From Temnopleurus reevesii (lineage: Eukaryota > Echinodermata > Echinoidea > Temnopleuroida > Temnopleuridae), in NCBI GenBank assembly GCA_036244855.1, contig BQKZ01008319.1, positions 1-27,183 of the forward strand: a stretch of 27,183 nt of DNA, in the 5' to 3' direction. Position 1 is the stretch's first letter. Every line of letters starts with the position of its first letter. Both the position numbers and the translations under genes were made by a program. A model generated the notes under the pieces. It searched no databases and was not told the DNA's origin. It was given only the letters and a program-made list of their open reading frames with translations. This document shows, piece after piece, positions 8,701 through 16,295 of the stretch.

Positions 8701-11700
8701 TGGTATAGTCCAGGGTTAAAGTTAAACCTCAATTCGGAATACGGGCCTATATGTTTTTAACTGCCAATAGATTTTTTGTGAGTTAGTTGCAAGGTCTATA
8801 ATATGACAAACTTCAGTGGCAGCTAAACCTAAGCCCAATTAGATGCTATTTATGTGTCTGCAGCTGCTTTTTTTACTTTATTATATTTTGGGCAATAGAA
8901 ACTTAACTCTGGGCAAGTGATTTGAAAAACTAGATTGCCCTGTCAGGCCTGTTGGGCAAATAGTGTGAAAAATTATTGCAGCAACCCATTCCTTTCCATG
9001 CGACATGGGGGTGTGAAAATTCTATTTGATTTAATAATGTTCATGCTGTCTATATGTGAATTTTTTCCATAGGTGGACAAAGAACCTGGATCCAAGTCTT
9101 CACCAACGGAGGCATACCAGCGCTCTACGCAGCACATTTCATCTTAGAAACAGGATTCCAAGACCGCCCACTCGACTTCTCCAACTATTACAACACTACT
9201 TTTATTGCTCTGGGAGTCATGAGCGGGATAGCGTGCTGTTGCGGTGATACTTGGGCATCTGAGGTTGGAAGCGTTGTTGGATCGGAGAGTCCACGTTTGA
9301 TTACAACGTGGGAAAAAGTACCCAGAGGTAATTATGGAATTTGTAACTTGTCAATTTGAAGTGTTGCTAGAAATGTGAGATCAATTGCAAGTTGCAATAG
9401 ATCTACATACATCAGTTAAAATCATTGTTTCATGCGTATCTGTTTTGGAAAGACAGCTGTGGTCTTAACTATCCTCTTCTTGCTATACGTCTTCACTTCT
9501 TGTGCCAATCTCTCATAGACGCGAACGTCCGGAACCAATGGAGGAATCTCTCTCATCAGAACGATCATTGTCTTTGCAGAGGGTCTGGTAGTTAGCTTAG
9601 GATATCGTGCCAGAATATTCTTGGTTTTTAGCTGAGAAATGCTTCCTGATTCTCCTTCTAACATTTTTACTTTTTACTTAACCTGCTTTTAATCTTAATG
9701 TTCTGGAATCTCTGCTGGAAGCAGTGGTGGTATCTACCGTGTTGGAACAGTGATAAGCCTCATGGGAGGTCCACAACATTCTTGACATACAATTAAAAAA
9801 GTGCTTTGTGATTCTCCTTACATTTTTACTTTTGCTTAATCTTCTTTTAATCTTGATCTTCTTTAATCCCTTTTAGGAACCAATGGATGAGCATCCCTCA
9901 TGGGGATGTGGATGAGCTTTGCAGCTGGTCTGGTTTTCCGGCTTGGGATACCTGGCGTGAACTTTTCCAACGTTCAACAGAGAAATGCTCCAAGATTTTT
10001 CTCTCCTGTAGTCCTGTTTGGAGGCATGGCTAGTCTATACTCTCGCTAATATTATTTAATCTGCTTTTGAGCTAAATTTGTAAAAATCTTAATCTTATTT
10101 AATCCCTTCAGGAACCAATGGAGGAGTATCCCTCATTGGGACATTGATGAGCTTTGCAGGGGGTCTGGTAGTCGGCTTGGGATACCTAGTAGGAACATTC
10201 CTCACATTCAACAAAGCAATGCGTCAAGATTTTCCGCCCTAGTGGCCAGGAGGCATGGGTGGGCAATACTCTCGCTTATTACTTAATCTGCTTCTGATCT
10301 TAATCTTTAAAAAAAATATTCTTCTTTTTAATCCCTTCAGGAACCAATGGTGATGTTTTCCTTATTTGGACACTGATGAGCTTTGCAGGGGGTCTGGTAG
10401 TCGGCCTAGGATATCTGGCAGATAATTTCCTAACGCTCAACTGGGAAATGCTACAAGATTCTCCTGCCCTGTTTGCCTGTTATTATGTTGGAATATATGA
10501 CTGCTCAACATTCTCACTTTTGGCTTAATCTGCTTTTGAGCTTAATTTTTCATTAATCTTAATCTCCTTTAATCCCTATAGGAACCAATGGAGGAGTTTC
10601 CCTCGTTGGGACACTGATGAGCTTTGCAGGGGGTATGGTAGTCGGCCTCGGATATATGGTGGGTACCTTCCTCACATTCAACCGAGAAATGCTTCAAGAT
10701 TTTCCGCCTCAGTGGCCTGTAGTCCTGTTTGGTGGTGTAGCTGGTCTGGTTGGGTCCCTCTTCGACTCCCTTCTCGGGGCGTGGTTCCAGTACTCAGGTA
10801 TGAGAATATGTGTTCAGGGCATTGTTGTATGTACAGGTAATGAGAATGAGGCTAATATTTGTTGGCAGACCTCTCAACCATTAGGAAATTTGGAGAGAAG
10901 TCCTGGATAATCCAATATTTTTGCTTACATTGATCGTAGCAAATTCAGACCAAATACTGTATAAAACTGATAGCTGAAATTTTCGCCCATGATTTTGCCA
11001 ACATTTTCCTAATTAGAATGCCCATTGACTTGTGTGCAAATCCTTTAAAACGTTCAGATAAATATCTTATTAAAAGGAATGAAATTCAGCAATTGTGCTC
11101 AAATTTATGGATACTGAAATATTGGCCTTTATGATATCAAAAGCAGATCTGCATTTAAGCAAGCATTTGAGGGATACTGAACTCTTAGTTTGGCCCGCGT
11201 TAGTGCACGTAATACAAGAATCAAAATGAAGATGGCACCTTAATGATTATTTTCATGCAGTATGCACCTTTGGCTGTATGTTTTGTTCGCCAGAGTTCTG
11301 GTTAATGCACATATTGAGAACCACAATGTAGGGTGGGTTTCAGGCTGGCCTAAAAGGCTGTCTCGTGTAAATGGAGTCATTGATGCTAATGATAATTTCT
11401 TTTCTTATATCCCCTCGACTTTTTTAAAGGCATTGTCACACACACCAGGGGCTGAACTTAAGAATTTGCAGGGGAGCTACAGATAGCTCTCCTAGGTGCT
11501 CTCAAGGAGAGTTTCAGGGGAGCTAAATGGATCTTCATATAGTTACAAAGGGCTCAATAAATCATTCCCCCAAAAGCATTAAGGGGAGCTTTAGGAGAGC
11601 AATCGCGCTCACTCCCCTTAAATTTTATTCCCTGCTACGATTTTGTAGCTTAAAAAGTTCTAAAATCAAGATGTGTGAGCTATGTTATTACATTCACGTT

Positions 11701-12193
11701 AATGAAAAAAATGCAAAAAATAGAGAAATTATAGAGACACTATCAAGATATCTATGGAAATTGAATAAAGCGTTGACTGTTGCTTTGCTACTGCACAATA
11801 TGCCCAGTGTATGGAAGTGATATTTTTAATTTGACTTTTTTTTACGCTGTAAACATTGATTTTGAAGCCTAATATTTTCACAGCTTAGCCTATGTACACC
11901 ATCAACGATTTAGGTAACATTTAGAATCTGGCAATTTAGAATTTTTGTTGAACAGTGTTGAACAATTTCTTTAGCTCTCAACTTAACCATATTTCAATTT
12001 TCTTTCTTCTTGCTTGAACTTTCCAGGTTATTGTACAAGACAGCAGAAGGTCGTCCATCAACCCTCCGCGACCACCGAACACATTTCGGGCGTCGCCCTC
12101 TTTGACAACGAGGGGATCAACCTCCTTTCATGTCTCCTCACAGTCATCGTCATGCCTCACATATGTTTTGCATACTGGCCCAAAATCAGCTAG
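5599..12193 (+). CDS. TMEM19: TMEM19-like DUF92 membrane protein, 3' five coding exons, 5' incomplete
   Basis: join(5599-5712, 6967-7104, 9073-9327, 10582-10797, 12027-12193). The spliced frame encodes 296 residues ending at TAG 12191-12193. It matches the TMEM19 layout seen in vertebrates: PISPxRW plus a membrane segment, SFFxSLxxFFxSxSKLT, EDYKEGGQRTWIQVF, GDTWASEVG, SPRLITTWEKVP, GTNGGVSLVG, GSLFDSLLGA and a hydrophobic C-terminus. Seen: about six hydrophobic segments, each roughly one per exon, and invariant acidic/polar residues (GDTWASE, FDS) inside membrane-like stretches. Known: DUF92 also contains plant/cyanobacterial VTE6 phytyl-phosphate kinase; the biochemical role of animal TMEM19 is not established. 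The human protein is about 336 residues, so roughly 40 N-terminal residues are missing here, consistent with a first exon upstream of the window. All introns are phase 1 GT-AG. No frameshift or internal stop was found in these five exons, so the gene looks functional despite many dead exon copies around it. Confidence 0.93.
5731..6290 (+). other. CG-richer block in intron 2 with a 126-codon open frame (5902-6282)
   Basis: The block differs from the AT-rich intron around it and holds an ATG-initiated open frame. Its product is proline/arginine-rich in the middle (RPPSRIDTPRRPVG, IPPPPLRADSRR) and ends NYTTFFWN. I do not recognise a domain. It may be part of a mobile element or a chance frame. 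A minus-strand frame overlaps it. No splice signals tie it to TMEM19. Confidence 0.25.
6477..6657. mobile_element. pogo/Tigger-like MITE
   Basis: TA-CAGTGAAACCTCTTTATAACG at the left and the complementary CGTTATAAAGAGG-type end finishing CCACTG-TA at 6659. It is 181 bp and non-autonomous. The CAGTG-AACCTC-TATAACGA terminus and TA target site are hallmarks of pogo/Tigger relatives. Confidence 0.85.
6658..6799. mobile_element. second, partial pogo/Tigger-like element adjoining the first
   Basis: The right end CCTCGTTATACTGAG and TTTCCACTG is a pogo-type terminus; the interior repeats CTTTATAACG/CCCAGCTCTTT motifs of the element to its left. Either a tandem dimer sharing a TA or a nested insertion. 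Confidence 0.65.
6967..7104 (+). CDS. TMEM19: TMEM19 coding exon 3
   Basis: The acceptor TTTTTCATAG ends at 6966 and the donor GTAAAT starts at 7105; it is 138 nt, phase 1 at both ends. It encodes a membrane segment (AYVIGVVMILSSYSFFMSL), then FFYSGSKLTRF and a charged loop RASRKLELEEDYKEG. The SFFxSL...SKLT and EYKEGGQR signatures are typical of TMEM19. The last third of this exon is duplicated at 8064-8132. Confidence 0.92.
7355..7505. mobile_element. 151-bp near-perfect palindromic element
   Basis: About 60 bp at the left (starting GTAGCAGGAATACC) is the inverted repeat of the right end (ending TATTCCTGCTAC), including GAGAATCAATGAAAAAA and CTAGAAAGTCATTT on each arm. A transcript through it would fold into a long hairpin. 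It lies in intron 3. The preceding 120 bp contain TTCCCTGA/TTTCCCTGACTGG motifs of a repeat-like character. Confidence 0.8.
7595..7895 (-). mobile_element. 5'-truncated LINE 3' end, antisense
   Basis: On the minus strand a frame ends ICDSTTLETFKSRLKTFLF, then NSQ and a stop at 7819-7821. This 'TxxTFKxxLKTxLF' ending is characteristic of the C-terminus of LINE reverse-transcriptase ORFs. A 3' UTR follows, with AAAGCGCTTTGAACC and GTGCTATATAAATTTTG, and then (ATT)n. Only the last ~25 codons remain. Confidence 0.8.
7905..8046. mobile_element. long-TIR element, copy 1
   Basis: The left arm GGGTTGTGTTTCATAATG then TACGCATGACTTAATGAATGACTGGTGACC, and the right arm ACGTCACCAGTCATTCGTAC, are inverted repeats of each other and match the cluster at 21501-22362. 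The right terminus is worn. Confidence 0.7.
8064..8132 (+). pseudogene. duplicate of the 3' third of TMEM19 exon 3, in frame with donor
   Basis: The sequence encodes LFKLTRFRASRKLELEEDY then KEG, matching the end of exon 3 with only silent or minor changes, followed by the donor GTAACA at 8133. ACAG at 8060-8063 could act as acceptor; the bounded segment is 69 nt and phase 1-1, so inclusion would keep the frame. The polypyrimidine tract is poor. Upstream exon sequence is absent. Confidence 0.75.
8159..8388 (+). mobile_element. tRNA-SINE, 5'-truncated
   Basis: Begins ATGGCGTTAATTTCC, the point just after the tRNA head in the full-length copy at 13693. The shared body follows (CACTCAACCCAGGTGAGGTG, GGGCTAAAGCCAGGGTAAT) and it ends in ATTATTATG. 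The promoter head is absent, so it is incapable of self-expression. Confidence 0.85.
8481..8987. mobile_element. CAGGGTGCTACAA-family TIR element with nested insert
   Basis: Left end GGGTGCTACAAACCCACTTG, right end TTGCAGCAACCC. It is flanked by ATTCCT at 8475-8480 and 8988-8993. Interior TTGCCC/GGGCAA motifs match the element at 2026, in the opposite orientation. It was split by a second element at 8601. Confidence 0.75.
8601..8748. mobile_element. nested palindromic element
   Basis: Left GGCCTGTATTCCGATAGCGA and GGTTTAACTTAACCC mirror the right arm GTTAAACCTCAATTCGGAAT and ACGGGCC. About 148 bp, no ORF. It inserted inside the 8481-8987 element and is therefore younger. Confidence 0.8.
9073..9327 (+). 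CDS. TMEM19: TMEM19 coding exon 4 (conserved GDTWASEVG core)
   Basis: The acceptor TTTTTTCCATAG ends at 9072 and the donor GTAATT starts at 9328; it is 255 nt, 85 codons, phase 1-1. It holds the most diagnostic part of the family: GQRTWIQVFTNGGIP, a membrane segment leading into CCCGDTWASEVGSV, and SPRLITTWEKVPRG. The D and E of GDTWASE are the best candidates for functional polar residues. The triple cysteine just before it looks lineage-specific. It is the only internal exon without a degenerate copy nearby. Confidence 0.95.
9455..9528. repeat. fragment of the MITE family seen at 17241
   Basis: GGTCTTAACTATCCTCTTCT and CACTTCTTGTG resemble 17260-17330. The fragment abuts the first exon-5 ghost and replaces the intron tail (AATCCCTTCAG) that the other copies keep. 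Confidence 0.5.
9532..9664 (+). pseudogene. degenerate TMEM19 exon 5 copy 1
   Basis: Frame reads GTNGGISLIRT then IIVFAEGLVVSLGY, then a stop before EMLPDSP. The acceptor AG is lost (CCGG). The most divergent of the long copies together with 9877. Confidence 0.8.
9720..9775 (+). pseudogene. degenerate TMEM19 exon 5 fragment
   Basis: SSGGIYRVGTVISLMGG aligns with the exon start TNGGVSLVGTLMSFAGG without gaps. The acceptor is not preserved, and the fragment fades after the first membrane segment into TTCTCCTTACATTTTTACTT, as after copy 1. Confidence 0.55.
9877..10046 (+). pseudogene. degenerate TMEM19 exon 5 copy 2
   Basis: The acceptor TTTTAG is intact at 9876. The frame has TGA at its fourth full codon and a later frameshift, but retains MSFAAGLV and CCTGTAGTCCTGTTTGGAGG matching the real exon. 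Homology stops at the same internal point as the other copies, just after GGCATGGCTAG. Confidence 0.85.
10112..10270 (+). pseudogene. degenerate TMEM19 exon 5 copy 3
   Basis: The acceptor AATCCCTTCAG ends at 10111. The frame GTNGGVSLIGTLMSFAGG, LVVGLGYLVGTFLTFNKAM is almost identical to the real exon up to FPP, then TAG replaces CAG (Q). The youngest-looking copy. The second membrane segment and a donor are missing. Confidence 0.9.
10341..10490 (+). pseudogene. degenerate TMEM19 exon 5 copy 4
   Basis: The acceptor ATCCCTTCAG ends at 10340. The frame GTNGDVFLIW then LMSFAGGLVVGLGYLADNF has altered residues but no early stop; sequence homology ends after FPP-like codons (SPALF). No donor is recognisable. 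Confidence 0.88.
10582..10797 (+). CDS. TMEM19: TMEM19 coding exon 5
   Basis: The acceptor AATCCCTATAG ends at 10581 and the donor GTATGA starts at 10798; 216 nt, 72 codons, phase 1-1. It encodes GTNGGVSLVGTLMSFAGG, a glycine-rich membrane segment, FNREMLQDFPPQWP, and a second membrane segment with GSLFDSLLGAWFQYSG. GTNGG and GSxxDSxLGA are family signatures. An open frame runs past the donor to 10910 but is intronic. Five degenerate tandem copies of its first ~165 nt lie upstream. This copy is the only one without stops and the only one containing the second half. Confidence 0.93.
11440..11635. repeat. possible inverted-repeat element in intron 5
   Basis: CAGGGGCTGAACTTAAG near 11450 is imperfectly complementary to CCCCTTAAATTTTATTCCCTG ending at 11631. 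AGGGGAGCT-type motifs recur between them. Weak ends and no clear target duplication. Confidence 0.35.
12027..12193 (+). CDS. TMEM19: TMEM19 terminal coding exon 6 with stop
   Basis: The acceptor TTGAACTTTCCAG ends at 12026; the frame continues with the split glycine (phase 1) for 55 residues to TAG. It encodes GYCTRQQKVVHQPS, EHISGVALFDNEGINLL and a last membrane segment ending PHICFAYWPKIS. The DNxxxNLxS motif and the C-terminal hydrophobic stretch ending in a W-P pair match vertebrate TMEM19. The last ~45 nt and the adjacent 3' UTR are repeated downstream with a ~182-bp period. Confidence 0.92.
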
Positions 12194-12901
12194 AAATAAG
12201 CCAGAGGATAAGTATCGTTAGAGGGAAAATTATTGTCAAACCATTTTGTATTACTGTCAAAATCTTTTTTATTGATGTCCACAGAAGAAAAGTGACAGCT
12301 CCCGTATTAGTGTAGTCTTCGAGAGTCACCATTATGCCTCACATAGTTTTTCCATACTGGCCCAAAATCAGCTAGAAATAAGTCGGAGGATAAGTATTGT
12401 TGGAGAAAAATTATTGTCAAACCATATTGTATTACTGTCAATTTTTTTTTTTTATAAATGTTCATCGAAGAAAAGTGACAGCTCCTGTATTAGTATAGTC
12501 CCTGAGAGTCACCATTATGCCTCACATTAGTGGATTTTATAAATTGGTGGATGGTAAAAAAAAATGAGTGTGGATCTAATGTGCGCAACAAATGATGTGC
12601 ACATCAACTCATTTAGGACAGGAATTATTTTACAACAAATTCGATCACTATTTCTTTACTAAATTGGCAACACTAATATTTTGAATTCTCTTTTTAGAAT
12701 GTTTCAATTAAACATTATGTTACCATATGGAATCTTCTTTGTCAAAAAGTGTCTTAAAAAGTTAAAAGTTGCCAATTTGCATCAAAAACAGTGATTTTCA
12801 AACGATTTCAGCATTGCCAATATAAGGATTTATGACCACTTTAGTGATTTTTTTCATTGAAAAAATTCTCTGCATCCAGCGACAAATGGTGAGAGAATAA
12901 A
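12194..12901 (+). other. probable TMEM19 3' UTR, candidate poly(A) signal at 12896-12901
   Basis: The sequence after the stop is non-coding and contains two further repeats of the exon-end/UTR unit. The first canonical AATAAA on this strand after the stop is at 12896-12901. No GT-rich downstream element is obvious, so the true cleavage site is uncertain; an ATTAAA at about 12708 is an alternative. Confidence 0.4.
12313..12535 (+). repeat. tandem copies of the exon 6 tail and 3' UTR (~182-bp period)
   Basis: ATGCCTCACAT occurs at 12152 (real exon), 12334 and 12517. The first downstream copy reads VTIMPHIVFPYWPKIS and the same stop, followed by the same UTR (AATAAG, GGATAAGTAT, TTATTGTCAAACCAT, AAGAAAAGTGACAGCTCC). 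The second is cut short after CCTCACATTAG. Confidence 0.9.
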
Positions 12902-13044
12902 AATGGTCAGATCTAGTATAGAATTTTTTTCTTTTCCGCTCTTTCATCATTTATATTTTTAGAGTTATTGGACCAAAACACAAAACGTGTTCTATCGTTC
13001 TGAAAGGGTTAGATGTGTACTTGTTTTCTTCCATCCATAACCCT

Positions 13045-13424
13045 CTGACTGTCAAGTTCGTAAACCGACATACATGCCTTGTGTACTGGCCTCAAATCGG
13101 CCATAAATAGGGAGTATGTTAGAGGATAGATTTTGTTTTACCATATTGTATTATTGTCAAAATCTCTCTTGTTAGCATTCTTAGGGGATGTTGCTCAAAA
13201 TCAACTGCAAATCAACTGCAACTTTGCAAGTTGTAACACACATTTTCATTCGCGCACAGCATGCGCATTCAACAAGACGCGCATGAAACAATGATTTTGA
13301 TTGGCGCGTTCCGATCAACTGCAACTTGCTATCAATTGCAACTTTTGAGCAACACCCCATTAGACAAAAAGACAGATGATAGGTCTTGTATAAGTGTAGA
13401 CTCTTCCAACAATTATCGTTATTA
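13045..13424 (+). repeat. older, dispersed copy of the exon 6 tail, split by a MITE
   Basis: ACATGCCTTGTGTACTGGCC then CCATATTGTATTATTGTCAA and, after the element at 13184-13358, GACAAAAAGACAGATGATAG-GTCTTGTATAAGTGTAGAC follow the order of the 12152 unit but are more diverged. Confidence 0.65.
13184..13358. mobile_element. GGGGGTGTTGCTC-family MITE, copy 1
   Basis: Left GGGGATGTTGCTCAAAATC, right CAACTTTTGAGCAACACCCC; 175 bp; TTA on both sides (13181-13183, 13360-13362). The interior carries GCGCACAGCATGCGC and repeated CAACTGCAA motifs. It splits a duplicated exon-tail unit. Confidence 0.85.
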
Positions 13425-13507
13425 ATCCATTTGTAATAAATTCATGTGCAAAGTTAATAATAGGTCCTCCATGTACAGTGACATCACAGATTATGCCAAA
13501 GTTGCCA

Positions 13508-13692
13508 ATTCAAGGATGTCCAAGACTCTAAGCTGTCGGTTCCGTGTGAAGGAGAGCAACACCATTTGCACGTTAAAGAACCTGCTTTCTCGTTCGAAAA
13601 GAGTAGGGAATTTTTCTCGGGAAAGTAGTTATCTTAATTATTTTTTCTCACTCATTAATGTATATCCTTACTATAAACGTGACACTTATATA
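13508..13692 (+). mobile_element. older SINE-like repeat interrupted by a younger SINE
   Basis: GCACGTTAAAGAACCTG and CGAAAAGAGTAGGG resemble a conserved central motif found in SINEs of many marine animals; after the inserted SINE, GTCGTTAAATCTTAATCAAT and (ATCA)n at 14028-14047 look like its tail. Family assignment is from memory of the motif and is tentative. Confidence 0.4.
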
Positions 13693-13997
13693 GAGGCGTC
13701 ATGGTGCAGTGGTTAGGACTCTCGCCTTTCAACTAGAGGGTCGTGGGTTCGAGTCTCACCCATGGCGTTAATTTCCTTCAGCAAGAAATTCATCCACATT
13801 GTGCTGCACTCAACCAAGGTGAGGTGAATGGGTACCTGGCAGGAATTTTTCCTTGAAATGCAGAGCGCTACCTACATGTACAACTGCACTGCTAAAGCCA
13901 GGGTAATTATGCTACATTGTAGAGCGCTTAGGGACGACTGATAAAGTCAGTGTTAGGCGCTATATAAGAATGTATAATTATTGTTATTATTATTATG
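13693..13997 (+). mobile_element. full-length tRNA-derived SINE
   Basis: tRNA-like head with A-box TGGTGCAGTGG (13702-13712) and B-box GGTTCGAGTCT (13746-13756), a body shared with copies at 4208, 8159 and 20869, then GGCGCTATATAAGAATG and an (ATT)n tail. It is the best-preserved internal polymerase III promoter in the window. TGACAC occurs near both ends and could be part of a target duplication. Confidence 0.88.
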
Positions 13998-14059
13998 ACA
14001 CATTTTGTTGATAGTGTCGTTAAATCTTAATCAATCAATCAATCAACCAAGGATGTTCA

Positions 14060-14550
14060 TTACAAGTGGAATTGATAACAACTTTGAAAATTCATAACTG
14101 TTGAGTGGATTACCCGATTTTTGCTCAAATTGTCACAATTTGTTCATCTTAATTTTCATCATTTACTGGCAACACATCAATGTATGGGTGAAGTTCTCCT
14201 TTATACCCCACTTTGTCAGCTTTGTTTTTGCATCAGATGGCAGTTTTCAACTGATTACGGCAAGACCAGAATAGCTATGGTTTGCTGGCACCAGATGGAA
14301 AGGATTCCTAGGGTCTGATGGAAGACAAAGTGTGTAGGGCTTGGGTAAGATGTTTAGTACACAGAATGAGACACTGGTTGTTTGGGTTTCTGGACAGAGC
14401 TTCAAGGTCGATGTTGGGACTCGCATTGTTAGCAACCGATGCAATCACTATCACCATGTGTGCGTGATATAGTGTTGATCCAGATACAATGAAGATTAAT
14501 TTTTGTTATGTCACACTTTGGTACTCTATTAGCAAAGAAAAATGACAATA
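14060..14550. other. no gene recognised
   Basis: Mixed sequence with short open frames on both strands at 14121-14444 that lack splice signals or recognisable peptides. Confidence 0.4.
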
Positions 14551-14553
14551 AGA

Positions 14554-14733
14554 GGGGGTGTTGCTACAAAGTTGCAATCGATTTTAAGTTGCAGGTGATT
14601 AGCAAGCGCCAATCAAAACCATTGTCTTTGCTACACATCTTGTCTATCGTGCTGACAGTGCGCAAATTAAAATGCGAGTTCTTATTTGCAACTGAGTTGA
14701 TCTGCGATAAATTCAGCTTTGTAGCAACACCTT
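14554..14733. mobile_element. GGGGGTGTTGCT-family MITE, copy 2
   Basis: Left GGGGGTGTTGCTACAAAGTTG, right CAGCTTTGTAGCAACACC. It differs from copies 1 and 3 (GCTACAAA instead of GCTCAAAA), so it is a subfamily. AACCATTG and GCGCAAATTAAAATG motifs are shared with the copy at 23174. Confidence 0.75.
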
Positions 14734-15480
14734 GTTACGTTAAATTTACATCAACAAAACAAAAACAAGTGATACGGGGTAGTATCACTTGTTTCATCTT
14801 GAAAAAGAAGTAAAAGAGACGATACAGAATTATCTCTAAGAAGAATTGACCAATAAGCTTGCAGGATTTGTCAAAATTACAGCTCACTAAGTGATAACAT
14901 TCCTTATTTTGTTACCTTAAAATAAATGCCTCACTCATATACCAAAGAAAAATTACCATTCTTAACTGATCACCTGATGTACATGTACACTAGGCGCTGG
15001 TTTTTTTTAGATTTAGATGATGGGTTGTGTGGATACAGTTTGGACACCTAAACCATTTGTTTTCTTTTAGTATGCAATTTGATGTATTTTTTTTTTATAT
15101 TCATGATGAACAGAGGATGAAACATTGTGTGCTTTATATTTCTCAATTTTGACTGATGACTGTTTATGGTTTGAACACCCTTTTTAAGAGATATATTTTT
15201 GGGAGAGATATTTTCCTAACATTGAACTTTCTTTTTTTGTACAAACATTTAGGATTTTTTTTAGTAGTGAATGTAGAATGTAGATGTACTATAGTTTAGT
15301 GAATTATGTGTGTGATTTTCTTACAATTATCTGTTAGGTGATAGATTATCCTTTAAATCAAACTTGTTTATACCATTGCATTTGATTGTGCAAACATCAA
15401 TCTACAATGTAATATCATGGGACCTCTTTATGCTACATTCCATATGAAAAAATCTGTCGGTTGAATTGTGAAATGTTATA
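14734..15480. other. AT-rich, no gene recognised
   Basis: Homopolymer T runs and no supported ORF. No repeats identified. Confidence 0.5.
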
Positions 15481-15639
15481 CAGTCAATTCTGCCTAAGTT
15501 GAATAATTGCCTATGTCAATGTGTTTTTCTGAGACAAATCATACAAATCCAGTGTTATTAGCCTCTCCTAAGTCGAAATTCTCATAAGTCGAACAGATTT
15601 GTGCAGTCCCAATAGAATCGACTTAGGCAGAGTTACTTG
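15481..15639. mobile_element. pogo/Tigger-like MITE (AAGTCGAA subfamily)
   Basis: CAGTCAATTCTGCCTAAGTTG is mirrored by GACTTAGGCAGAGTTACTTG, with TA on both sides. Interior CTAAGTCGAAATTC and CATAAGTCGAAC; 159 bp. Confidence 0.75.
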
Positions 15640-16120
15640 TATTTCAAAGGAATGTTTGCAACAATGTGAATCATTTTACCACATACATATAAAAACTGCC
15701 ATCTTGTTCATCTACAAAGTCTTGTGTATTCGCAAAGACATAATATGTTAAAATCTTATCTGAATTGCTCTATAGATATTGTTTCAAGATATTGCTCCAA
15801 TATGTGACTTATCATCCGATGATACATAGCCCTTATCATGCAATTCATTTGTCTGAGTTTTACAGTTAATTAAACATTTCAGGAAGTTTATGATTTTAGA
15901 ACTTGTGCTCCATATATATGTTTCGCTTTGTGTAGTGTATATTATTTTCATATTTTTTTTTTACATTTTTGTATGTTTATACATGGTAGATGTTTCATTT
16001 ATTAGGCTGTACTGTATTGGTGCTTTTTTTAGCCAAAGTGGTGCCAGTGCTTTATTACTAGATTCGATTCATGTTCTACAGATATCATTATTATTCTGAA
16101 CCCATGTTATTTGTAATATA
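15640..16120. other. AT-rich, no gene recognised
   Basis: A T-rich open frame at 15890-16099 encodes mostly phenylalanine, isoleucine and tyrosine and is compositional. Confidence 0.5.
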
Positions 16121-16295
16121 CAGTCAAACCTTGTTATAAAGAGCACTGATATAACGGGCTCTCGTTATAACAAGGTGATTTTCCTGGTCCCATCTCTTTG
16201 TATTTTATTGTACTTTGACCCTGATATAACAAGGTTTCAATATAAGGAGGTAATTCCTCTGGTCCCAACGTCCTCGTCATAACGAGGTTAGACTG
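16121..16295. mobile_element. pogo/Tigger-like MITE (TATAACGA subfamily)
   Basis: TA-CAGTCAAACCTTGTTATAA at the left and CATAACGAGGTTAGACTG-TA at the right; 175 bp. Several internal TATAACAAGG repeats. Closest to the 6477 element. Confidence 0.88.

Noticed and set aside
9422..9664. Minus-strand 80-codon frame
   Set aside because: It is the reverse complement of an exon-5 ghost and a MITE fragment on the + strand.
10617..10910. 97-codon frame starting with ATG inside exon 5
   Set aside because: It is the live exon 5 read past its GTATGA donor; the methionine is internal and the residues after 10797 are intronic.
13250..13275. NRF1-like GCGCACAGCATGCGC palindrome as a promoter site
   Set aside because: The same sequence occurs at the same position in the MITE copy at 18226, so it belongs to the transposon.
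13693..13765. tRNA-like sequence with A and B boxes
   Set aside because: It is the head of a SINE with the same body as three other copies; the cloverleaf is not intact enough to call a tRNA gene.
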